From Rheum nobile (lineage: Eukaryota; Streptophyta; Magnoliopsida; Caryophyllales; Polygonaceae): a DNA stretch of 64,000 bases. The first letter of the stretch is position 1. Each line of letters starts with the position of its first letter. Made by a program: the position numbers and the translations under genes. Shown here in pieces: positions 9,328 through 18,848 of this stretch. The notes under the pieces are model-generated. The model saw only the letters and a list, made by a program, of their open reading frames with translations. It was not told where the DNA came from and searched no databases. The stretch covers positions 5,580,001-5,644,000 of the forward strand of contig WOAB01000056.1 of the NCBI GenBank assembly GCA_027886185.1, read 5' to 3'.

Positions 9328-11467
9328 ATCGTATGTGTGTGTGTGTTTTAGTAATTGTTTCTTGTCGGATATTGGTTGATTACTGGCTATTGGTTTTGTT
9401 GTTAGATATTAGTTGTTTGTTGGACATTGGTTTGTTGTTGGTTTATGTTGGATCATTATGCGGTTGTTGTTGGTTTTAGCTGTTGGTTGCCGTTGATTGT
9501 CGGTTAGTTGTTGGTTGTGTTGATCTATTGTTGTGAATTGAGTGTGTGAATAATTGTTGGTTTGTTGGCAGATGTCCGTTGTGTGTTTTGTTGTTAGTTA
9601 TGTGATGGGTTATTGGTTTTGAGTTGAACCGGGTTGAATGTGTTGGTTGTTGTTGCCTGGTATTATTATTGATTGATTGTGGTGGATTGATTATTATGGA
9701 TTGATTGTTGTGGATGGATTGGATCACTTGACTATATAATTGCTTGGTTGAAATGTGTGATGATGTGTGATGAGGTGTGGTTATGTGATTTTGATTGTCG
9801 TTTGTGTTTGATTTGGTGTCGGTGTGGTGATGGATAGTTGGTTTCGGATGATGAATTGTCTCACCCGGTGATGTGGTGGTGTAGACGGAGGTATTGTGAA
9901 TTGTCTCACCCGGTGATGTGGTGGTATAGACGGAGGTATTGTGAATTGTCTCACCCGGTGATGTGGTGGTGTAGACGGAGGTATTGTGAATTGTCTCACC
10001 CGGTGATGTGGTGGTGTAGACGGAGGTATTGTTAATTGTCTCACCCGGTGATGTGGTGGTGTAGACGGAGGTATTGTGAATTGTCTCACCCGGTGATGTG
10101 GTGGTGTAGACGGAGGTATTGTGAATTGTCTCACCCGGTGATGTAGTGGTGGAGACGGAGGTTGGATTGGAGGGTTGGCGGTTGTGTGTTGATTATGTAT
10201 TGGATGTTGGTTGCATACCTGATTAAAGTGGTTTCGTGATGATGATTGTTGTCGTTTGATTTAGTGGTTGTGTTGGTAAATATTGACTGTGTGTTTAGTT
10301 ATTGGTTTTATGTTAGATATTGATTGTTGGCTAGTTGACTTGTTGTCAAATGTTGGTTATTGTAGTTAGTTGTGATATGAATCTCTGTTGGTATGATTGT
10401 TGGTGGTAACTAGTTGCAGGAAGATGGTTATGTTGATTAAGTGTGGAGGTTGGTTTCCCATCTTGAGGGTGTGGGCCAACAAGGGTTGAATTTGAGTGTA
10501 TGAGTTACAGTCCATGTTAACGAACAGGCGGCACCAGAAGGGTGGCTGGCCTGGGTTGTTATTTTCTTTATGTTTATATGTGATGATTATCTCGTTGATG
10601 CTTATGTGTTTGTGGATGTGCAGGTTAATTGAATTTGTTGTGTAGTGCAGTAGTGAGTTCAGTCTTATTGGTTAGCTTTGGTTGTAAGTCATTAGTAAGA
10701 GATGTATATGTGCATAAAGTTGTTGATTGAGGTATTAGTAATAGAGAGAAGGATGGATTGGACGTGTCAGTGAAGTTGGATTGGATCATTTTATTCGTTT
10801 ATGCTTGTGATGAGTTTGAGGATGGATTGATTGAGGTTAGTATAGTGAAGAGTTGGATAAGGATGTGTAATGAATGGTATGTGATAGTGTGTGTATATGT
10901 TTTGACGTGTGGTTGATATTGGTTGGTTGATATGATTAAGTATAGTTATGATATTATATACTGTGTGGCGTATTGTCGTTGTTGTGAGTTGATTGATGAT
11001 ATATGTATGTGTTTTGAACTGTTTTGGCTTGAGGAATCTTGCCATAGTCTTTCAAAAGACTGACCAACCTCGGTTTACGTGCCGTGGTTGGCTGGGGTAT
11101 TGGGTCCCCCAGTCAATCAGGCTTTGCAGATTTAGCGCCAGCAAGGAGGGTCCTGATCACCGTCGGTTTAGAGTCGAGGGCTCTACTCTTTTGGTTTTGG
11201 AATTTGACTTGGTTGTATGTGTCGTTTTGGTTTTGGACCTTGAAGTGGTTGAACTTGTTGTATTGGTTTTTGGTTTGTAAAGTGTTGTATTTTCTGTATG
11301 TTAAGATTGATTATGGTTTCAAACTCTGGACAGGTTTTACAGGTTTTTCCGCAGTGTCGCTTTTGGTATATATAATGTATGGGATATGTTTTGCAAATTT
11401 TTATTTCACCCGCCTTATAGTCCTTCGGGACTGTGGCACTGTAGCACCTCTGGCCCGGGGTGTTACA
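8139..11467 (+). repeat. 3' LTR of element 1
   Basis: A 3,329-bp LTR nearly identical to 3496-6697. Differences include a longer GT run (about 9295-9326) and seven rather than four 45-bp minisatellite copies. It ends GGGGTGTTACA, followed by the ATAGG target duplication. Confidence 0.93.
9853..10167 (+). repeat. 45-bp minisatellite in LTR, 7 copies
   Basis: Same unit as 5218-5397, with copies starting at 9853, 9898, 9943, 9988, 10033, 10078 and 10123. The three extra copies (135 bp) account for the length difference between the two LTRs (127 bp net). Confidence 0.93.
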
Positions 11468-11543
11468 ATAGGTGTCTAAGATGAGGAGTTCTATGTAGAG
11501 TTGGGATTATGAGGTTGAATATGGGATCTTATTGATTTGACGA

Positions 11544-11570
11544 AAAAATTATCGTCGTACGATAATTTTT
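11544..11570 (+). repeat. AT-rich inverted repeat in array unit
   Basis: AAAAATTATCGT, spacer CGT, ACGATAATTTTT: two perfect 12-bp arms around a central CGTACG. It recurs once in every unit (for example near 13400, 15255, 17110, 34760, 36610, 53240, 56490, 61620), sometimes with one mismatch (ATCATCG near 2310, 51172 and 63470). Confidence 0.85.
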
Positions 11571-12063
11571 ATACAAGACGGTTCTCTATATTCATTTTGG
11601 GAATATGAATCTTTACAATTTTGGTAATTATATGTGGAGGTAAAAGTTTTTGGAGGTTGAGGATATTTCATTTACAATCTGTTGTAATGAAGTGAGATAC
11701 GTTAAGATTGATATTGATGTTATTAAAATATGGTTGGAGTATACAATTTTGAATCCAATGGTCATTCAGATTTTGATTGTATTTCCATTCCTGAGCTCCC
11801 AAAATATGCCTTTATTAAATGTCTCCCGAATGTGGAGTAATCATGTAAATTGTCATGATTGTTTTGATTTCTTTTTATAAGAAAATATATGAGAGGATCA
11901 AGTAATCATACGAACTAACAATCAAAATCACAATGATATTGTATTTCCATTCCTGAGCTGAGCTCCCAAGGGTTTGACATTATCACTTTTGAAGATACTT
12001 TAGATTGATGATCAAATGAATGAGAGTCTTGACACCAATATATAATAAATACCACAATGATAT

Positions 12064-12142
12064 TTTATTACATGTAGATATAAGAAATCTCTCTTTAATA
12101 AGAAGGGCATAAAAGAACAAAACATGAAACCAATCATTTATT
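12064..12142 (-). terminator. Candidate poly(A) signals of inhibitor gene (copy 2)
   Basis: Two AATAAA hexamers on the minus strand, at 12137-12142 and 12064-12069, lie about 70 and 145 nt after the stop codon. They are kept at the same place in the other units. Which one is used cannot be told from sequence. Confidence 0.5.
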
Positions 12143-12210
12143 TTTTAGTAGGTGTATCACTCGTAGGTTTATCTTATTGATCTGTGATAAACAACTGTTG
12201 GTTGCATCTA

Positions 12211-12414
12211 TTAACCAACCATAGGCACGCGGGCAACACGGTTTTGACCATTCAAAAAAACCCAGACTCGGTTGCAACAAAAATCTCCAGTTCCAGCGCC
12301 TCCTGGCCGCAACAACATAGCTCTTACAATCGGGTTCTCCGCCTCTATTATTGCCTTTGCTTTGGCCCCGTCTTTTCCCACCAGCTCCGGCCACCTACTC
12401 TTCCCTATAGACAT
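12211..12414 (-). CDS. Potato inhibitor I family serine protease inhibitor, copy 2 (consensus)
   Basis: This is the array consensus protein, also encoded by copies 5 to 9 and 11. Residue landmarks: Trp8-Pro9-Glu10 opening the fold, Gly13/Gly16, Glu24-Ala-Glu-Asn-Pro28, loop Gly38-Gly-Ala-Gly-Thr-Gly43/Asp44-Phe45-Cys46-Cys47-Asn48-Arg49, then Trp51 and the terminal VPMVG. There is no signal peptide. The usual N-terminal Cys that pairs with the loop-proximal Cys is absent, yet there are two adjacent Cys at 46-47. The stop (TAA, 12211-12213) is followed by an AT-rich 3' region with AATAAA motifs. The neighbouring units carry the same gene in the same direction. Confidence 0.85.
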   Translation of the reverse strand: MSIGKSRWPELVGKDGAKAKAIIEAENPIVRAMLLRPGGAGTGDFCCNRVWVFLNGQNRVARVPMVG

Positions 12415-12444
12415 TTCAAAAATATAAAATATCAATTAATCCGA

Positions 12445-12456
12445 CCTATATATAAG
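12445..12456 (-). promoter_or_regulatory. Candidate proximal TATA box of inhibitor copy 2
   Basis: CTTATATATAGG on the minus strand, about 31-42 nt upstream of the ATG. If used, the leader would be very short (about 10 nt). Alternatively it lies in an intron fed from the distal TATA box. The motif is kept in other units. Confidence 0.35.
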
Positions 12457-12638
12457 AATTTGATTAAATTGATTATGTACTAGAAGAAGGTTTAGGGTGC
12501 ATGCATGGTCCTTGACAACACATTGAGCCGGTGCAAGAAAGGCATGGCGGGTAAGGATATTGATGCCCTGGCATTTATATATATTTTCTTGATTAATTTT
12601 TCTTTTGGTTGATTTCTCCATTGTTGATCTTCATACTT

Positions 12639-12650
12639 GTTTATATAGGC
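12639..12650 (-). promoter_or_regulatory. Candidate distal TATA box of inhibitor copy 2
   Basis: GCCTATATAAAC on the minus strand, about 225-236 nt upstream of the ATG, in a good TATA context. It would fit a transcript with an upstream non-coding or short coding exon spliced to the TATAG|GG acceptor just inside the domain. In copy 1 the deletion at about 3437 begins shortly beyond this point. Confidence 0.4.
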
Positions 12651-14064
12651 ACCACTAATGTGTTTGACCTTTTGATGTTGTGTTTGAATATGCATGAATG
12701 GAATTGATTGAAAATATTCATCAAATCGCATCCTTCATAAAGATTTGATTTTTTTAATAAAATCGTGTGTAGACTTAACTTGTGCAATGTACATAGTCCA
12801 TTAAGTGTTTCATGAAATAAATACATTCTATCAAATTAATGCCCTAATTGGAACTCCATAATTGGCCAAACCTTTTCTTAATTAAACAAAAACACAAATT
12901 GCCTTTTTATAGATTTGATCAAACCATTTAAAACATTGAATTAGGAGAACAAAATAGTTTTTTGCAAAAAGAAAAATGGTAACCGTATTGCTCGAAAGAA
13001 ATTTATTGAGAAAGGACCAAGCCGATTCCTGAAATGGTTGCTTCATTATATTTGCGGATTACCAGGTATAAAACTTCAATAAAACTATTAATGTAATACT
13101 CGAGATTTTTTTTGTAGAAAACGAGTTTGGGTTTACTTACAATTTTGTTCTAACTTATTCTGGTGGAGTCAATATATTTTATGTTTATTATAATTATAAT
13201 TGATTTCATGACTTCAGAATTTGAGTTTTTGTCCGTTTCGTGGAATAAAGGAAATTGATAATCTCGGGTGTTATGATTCTAGTGAATGTTTTCCATATGA
13301 AGTTATGTATTTTTAGGGGGGATAGGTGTCTAAGATGAGGAGTTCTATATAGAGTTGGGATTATGAGGTTGAATATGGGATCTTATTGATTTGACGAAAA
13401 AATTATCGTCGTACGATAATTTTTATACAAGACGGTTCTCTATATTCATTTTGGGAATATGAATCTTTACAATTTTGATAATTATATGTGGAGGTAAAAG
13501 TTTTTGGAGGTTGAGGATATTTCATTTACGATCTGTTGTAATGAAGTGAGATACATTAAGATTGATATTGATGTTATTAAAATATGGTTGGAGTATACAA
13601 TTTTGAATCCAATGGTCATTCAGATTTTGATTGTATTTCCATTCCTGAGCTCCCAAAATATGCCTTTATTAAATGTCCCCCGAATGTGGAGTAATCATGT
13701 AAATTGTCATGATTGTTTTGATTTCTTTTTATAAGAAAATATATGAGCGGATCAAGTAATCATACGAACTAACAATCAAAATCACAATGATATTGTATTT
13801 CCATTCCTGAGCTGAGCTCCCAAGGGTTTGACATTATCACTTTTGAAGATACTTTAGATTGAAGATCAAATGAATGAGAGTCTTGACACCAATATATAAT
13901 AAATACCACAATGATATTTTATTACATGTAGATATAAGAAATCTCTCTTTAATAAGAAGGGCATAAAAGAACAAAACATGAAACCAATCATTTATTTTTT
14001 AGTAGGTGTATCACTCGTAGGTTTATCTTATTGATCTGTGATAAACAACTGTTGGTTGCATCTA

Positions 14065-14268
14065 TTAACCAACCATAGGCACGCCGGCAACACGGTTTTG
14101 ACCATTCAAAAAAACCCAGACTCGATTGCAACAAAAATCTCCAGTTCCAGCGCCTCCTGGCCGCAACAACATAGCTCTTACAATCGGGTTCTCCGCCTCT
14201 ATTATTGCCTTTGCTTTGGCCCCGTCTTTTCCCACCAGCTCCGGCCACCTACTCTTCCCTATAGACAT
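14065..14268 (-). CDS. Potato inhibitor I family serine protease inhibitor, copy 3
   Basis: Intact 67-residue frame. Its only protein change from the array consensus is Arg62 to Gly, near the C-terminus (VAGVPMVG). The residue lies outside the reactive loop, so the fold marks are all kept. It sits 1,854 bp from copies 2 and 4. Confidence 0.84.
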   Translation of the reverse strand: MSIGKSRWPELVGKDGAKAKAIIEAENPIVRAMLLRPGGAGTGDFCCNRVWVFLNGQNRVAGVPMVG

Positions 14269-15918
14269 TTCAAAAATATAAAATATCAATTAATCCAACC
14301 TATATATAACAATTTGATTAAATTGATTATGTACTAGAAGAAGGTTTAGGGTGCATGCATGGTCCTTGACAACACATTGAGCCGGTGCAAGAAAGGCATG
14401 GCGGGTAAGGATATTGATGCCCTGGCATTTATATATATTTTCTTGATTAATTTTTCTTTTGGTTGATTTCTCCATTGTTGATCTTCATACTTGTTTATAT
14501 AGGCACCACTAATGTGTTTGACCTTTTGATGTTGTGTTTGAATATGCATGAATGGAATTGATTGAAAATATTCATCAAATCGCATCCTTCATAAAGATTT
14601 GATTTTTTTTAATAAAATCATGTGTAGCCTTAACTTGTGCAATGTACATAGTCCATTAAGTGTTTCATGAAATAAATACATTCTATCAAATTAATGCCCT
14701 AATATAAACTCCATAATTGGCCAAACCTTTTCTTAATTAAACAAAAACACAAATTACCTTTTTATAGATTTGATCAAACCATTTAAAACATTGAATTAGG
14801 AGAACAAAATAGTTTTTTGCCAAAAGAAAAATGGTAACCGTATTGCTCGAAAGAAATTTTATTGAGAAAGGACCAAGCCGATTCCTGAAATGGTTGCTTC
14901 ATTACATTTGCGGATTACCAGGTATAAAACTTCAATAAAACTATTAATGTAATACTCGAGATTTTTTTGTAGAAAACGAGTTTGGGTTTACTTACAATTT
15001 TGTTCTAACTTATTCTGGTGGAGTCAATATATTTTATGTTTATTTTAATTATAATTGATTTCATGACTTCAGAATTTGAGTTTTTGTCCGTTTCGTGGAA
15101 TAAAGGAAATTGATAATCTCGGGTGTTATGATTCTAGTGAATGTTTTCCATATGAAGTTATGTATTTTTAGGGGGGATAGGTGTCTAAGATGAGGAGTTC
15201 TATATAGAGTTGGGATTATGAGGTTGAATATGGGATCTTGTTGATTTGACGAAAAAATTATCGTCGTACGATAATTTTTATACAAGACGGTTCTCTATAT
15301 TCATTTTGGGAATATGAATCTTTACAATTTTGGTAATTATATGTGGAGGTAAAAGTTTTTTAAGGTTGAGGATATTTCATTTACGATCTGTTATAATGAA
15401 GTGAGATACGTTAAGATTGATATTGATGTTATTAAAATATGGTTGGAGTATACAATTTTGAATCCAATGGTCATTCAGATTTTGATTGTATTTCCATTCC
15501 TGAGCTCCCAAAATATGCCTTTATTAAATGTCTCCCGAATGTGGAGTAATCATGTAAATTGTCATGATTGTTTTGATTTCTTTTTATAAGAAAATATATA
15601 GAGGATCAAGTAATCATACGAACTAACAATCAAAATCACAATGATATTGTATTTCCATTCCTGAGCTGAGCTCCCAAGGGTTTGACATTATCACTTTTGA
15701 AGATACTTTAGATTGATGATCAAAGGAATGAGAGTCTTGACACCAATATATAATAAATACCACAATGATATTTTATTACATGTAGATATAAGAAATCTCT
15801 CTTTAATAAGAAGGGCATAAAAGAACAAAACATGAAACCAATCATTTATTTTTTAGTAGGTGTATCACTCGTAGGTTTATCTTATTGATTTGTGATAAAC
15901 AACTGTTGGTTGCATATA

Positions 15919-16122
15919 TTAACCAACCATAGGCACGCGGGCAACACGGTTTTGACCATTCAAAAAAACCCAGACTCGGTTGCAACAAAAATCTCCAGTT
16001 CCAGCGCCTCCTGGCCGCAACAACATAGCTCTTACAATCGGGTTCTCCGCCTCTATTAATGCCTTTGCTTTGGCCCCGTCTTTTCCCACCAGCTCCGGCC
16101 ACCTACTCTTCCCTATAGACAT
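15919..16122 (-). CDS. Potato inhibitor I family serine protease inhibitor, copy 4
   Basis: Intact 67-residue frame with one conservative change, Ile22 to Leu, in the helix. An upstream base change (AATATCGATTAATC) destroys an in-frame upstream ATG seen in other copies without affecting the domain start. That supports the internal ATG, or a splice acceptor, rather than the longer 74-residue reading. Confidence 0.84.
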   Translation of the reverse strand: MSIGKSRWPELVGKDGAKAKALIEAENPIVRAMLLRPGGAGTGDFCCNRVWVFLNGQNRVARVPMVG

Positions 16123-17773
16123 TTCAAAAATATAAAATATCGATTAATCCAACCTATATATAAGAATTTGATTAAATTGATTATGTACTAGAAGAAGGTT
16201 TAGGGTGCATGCATGGTCCTTGACAACACATTGAGCCGGTGCAAGAAAGGCATGGCGGGTAAGGATATTGATGCCCTGGCATTTATATATATTTTCTTGA
16301 TTAATTTTTCTTTTGGTTGATTTCTCCATTGTTGATCTTCATACTTGTTTATATAGGCACCACTAATGTGTTTGACCTTTTGATGTTGTGTTTGAATATG
16401 CATGAATGGAATTGATTGAAAATATTCATCAAATCGCATCCTTCATAAAGATTTGATTTTTTTAATAAAATCGTGTGTAGCCTTAACTTGTGCAATGTAC
16501 ATAGTCCATCAAGTGTTTCATGAAATAAATACATTCTATCAAATTAATGCCCTAATATAAACTCCATAATTGGCCAAACCTTTTCTTAATTAAACAAAAA
16601 CACAAATTGCCTTTTTATAGATTTGATCAAACCATTTAAAACATTGAATTAGGAGAACAAAATAGTTTTTTGCAAAAAGAAAAATGGTAACCGTATTGCT
16701 CGAAAGAAATTTTATTGAGAAAGGACCAAGCCGATTCCTGAAATGGTTGCTTCATTACATTTGCGGATTACCAGGTATAAAACTTCAATAAAACTATTAA
16801 TGTAATACTCGAGATTTTTTTTGTAGAAAACGAGTTTAGGTTTACTTACAATTTTGTTCTAACTTATTCTGGTGGAGTCAATATATTTTATGTTTATTTT
16901 AATTATAATTGATTTCATGTCTTCAGAATTTGAGTTTTTGTCCGTTTCGTGGAAGAAAGGAAATTGATAATCTCGGGTGTTATGATTCTAGTGAATGTTT
17001 TCCATATGAAGTTATGTATTTTTAGGGGGGATAGGTGTCTAAGATGAGGAGTTCTATGTAGAGTTGGGATTATGAGGTTGAATATGGGATCTTGTTGATT
17101 TGACGAAAAAATTATCGTCGTACGATAATTTTTATACAAGACGGTTTTCTATATTCATTTTGGGAATATGAATCTTTACAATTTTGGTAATTATATGTGG
17201 AGGTAAAAGTTTTTGGAGGTTGAGGATATTTCATTTACGATCTGTTGTAATGAAGTGAGATACGTTAAGATTGATATTGATGTTATTAAAATATGGTTGG
17301 AGTATACAATTTTGAATCCAATGGTCATTCAGATTTTGATTGTATTTCCATTCCTGAGCTCCCAAAATATGCCTTTATTAAATGTCTCCCGAATGTGGAG
17401 TAATCATGTAAATTGTCATGATTTTTTTGATTTCTTTTTATAAGAAAATATATGAGCGGATCAAGTAATCATACGAACTAACAATCAAAATCACAATGAT
17501 ATTGTATTTCCATTCCTGAGCTGAGCTCCCAAGGGTTTGACATTATCACTTTTGAAGATACTTTAGATTGATGATCAAATGAATGAGAGTCTTGACACCA
17601 ATATATAATAAATACCACAATGATATTTTATTACATGTAGATATAAGAAATATCTCTTTAATAAGAAGGGCATAAAAGAACAAAACATGAAACCAATCAT
17701 TTATTTTTTAGTAGGTGTATCACTCGTAGGTTTATCTTATTGATCTGTGATAAACAACTGTTGGTTGCATCTA

Positions 17774-17977
17774 TTAACCAACCATAGGCACGCGGGCAAC
17801 ACGGTTTTGACCATTCAAAAAAACCCAGACTCGGTTGCAACAAAAATCTCCAGTTCCAGCGCCTCCTGGCCGCAACAACATAGCTCTTACAATCGGGTTC
17901 TCCGCCTCTATTATTGCCTTTGCTTTGGCCCCGTCTTTTCCCACCAGCTCCGGCCACCTACTCTTCCCTATAGACAT
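17774..17977 (-). CDS. Potato inhibitor I family serine protease inhibitor, copy 5
   Basis: Identical at the protein level to the array consensus. Its distal upstream region is intact up to about 18848, where element A is inserted in the following unit about 870 bp upstream of the ATG. The insertion should leave the proximal promoter untouched. Confidence 0.85.
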   Translation of the reverse strand: MSIGKSRWPELVGKDGAKAKAIIEAENPIVRAMLLRPGGAGTGDFCCNRVWVFLNGQNRVARVPMVG

Positions 17978-18848
17978 TTCAAAAATATAAAATATCAATT
18001 AATCCAACCTATATATAAGAATTTGATTAAATTGATTATGTACTAGAAGAAGGTTTAGGGTGCATGCATGGTCCTTGACAACACATTGAGCCGGTGCAAG
18101 AAAGGCATGGCGGGTAAGGATATTGATGCCCTGGCATTTATATATATTTTCTTGATTAATTTTTCTTTTGGTTGATTTCTCCATTGTTGATCTTCATACT
18201 TGTTTATATAGGCACCACTAATGTGTTTGACCTTTTGATGTTGTGTTTGAATATGCATGAATGGAATTGATTGAAAATATTCATCAAATCGCATCCTTGA
18301 TAAAGATTTGATTTTTTTAATAAAATCGTGTATAGCCTTAACTTGTGCAATGTACATAGTCCATTAAGTGTTTCATGAAATAAATACATTCTATCAAATT
18401 AATGCCCTAATATAAACTCCATAATTGGCCAAACCTTTTCTTAATTAAACAAAAACACAAATTGCCTTTTTATAGATTTGATCAAACCATTTAAAACATT
18501 GAATTAGGAGAACAAAATAGTTTTTTGCAAAAAGAAAAATGGTAACCGTATTGCTCGAAAGAAATTTTATTGAGAAAGGACCAAGCCGATTCCTGAAATG
18601 GTTGCTTCATTACATTTGCGGATTACCAGGTATAAAACTTCAATAAAACTATTAATGTAATACTCGAGATTTTTTTTGTAGAAAACGAGTTTGGGTTTAC
18701 TTACAATTTTGTTCTAACTTATTCTGGTGGAGTCAATATATTTTATGTTTATTATAATTATAATTGATTTCATGACTTCAGAATTTGAGTTTTTGTCCGT
18801 TTCGTGGAATAAAGGAAATTGATAATCTCGGGTGTTATGATTCTAGTG

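Larger units (their letters stand above)
3496..11467 (+). mobile_element. Ty3/gypsy chromovirus-like LTR retrotransposon, deleted (element 1)
   Basis: The full element is 7,972 bp with TG...CA ends and a perfect 5-bp target duplication ATAGG (3491-3495 and 11468-11472). Two LTRs of 3,202 and 3,329 bp flank an internal region of only 1,441 bp. An initiator-Met tRNA primer site and a polypurine tract are in place, but gag, protease and most of pol are gone. Pol scraps point to Ty3/gypsy, and the C-terminal tail resembles chromodomain-bearing elements; with LTRs this long, Tekay/Del is a reasonable clade guess. It needs proteins in trans to move. Confidence 0.93.
11468..18848 (+). repeat. Inhibitor tandem array, piece 2 (four units)
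   Basis: Head-to-tail units of about 1,854-1,855 bp with inhibitor frames 2 to 5 on the minus strand. Besides the gene, each unit holds an AT-rich inverted repeat (for example 11544-11570), an internal 20-bp direct repeat TGTATTTCCATTCCTGAGCT (about 11778 and 11940), and about 1.2 kb of AT-rich DNA in which no convincing gene is seen. The piece ends at TAGTG (18844-18848), where element A inserted. Confidence 0.93.

Noticed and set aside
9853..10167. Regularly spaced repeats that resemble a CRISPR array
   Set aside because: The 45-bp units abut directly without unique spacers, lie inside a plant LTR, and differ in number between the two LTRs of one element. This is a minisatellite.
12134..12394. 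86-codon frame overlapping the inhibitor on the same strand, and a 99-codon frame opposite to it
   Set aside because: Both are shadows of the inhibitor coding region, conserved only because the whole unit is duplicated.
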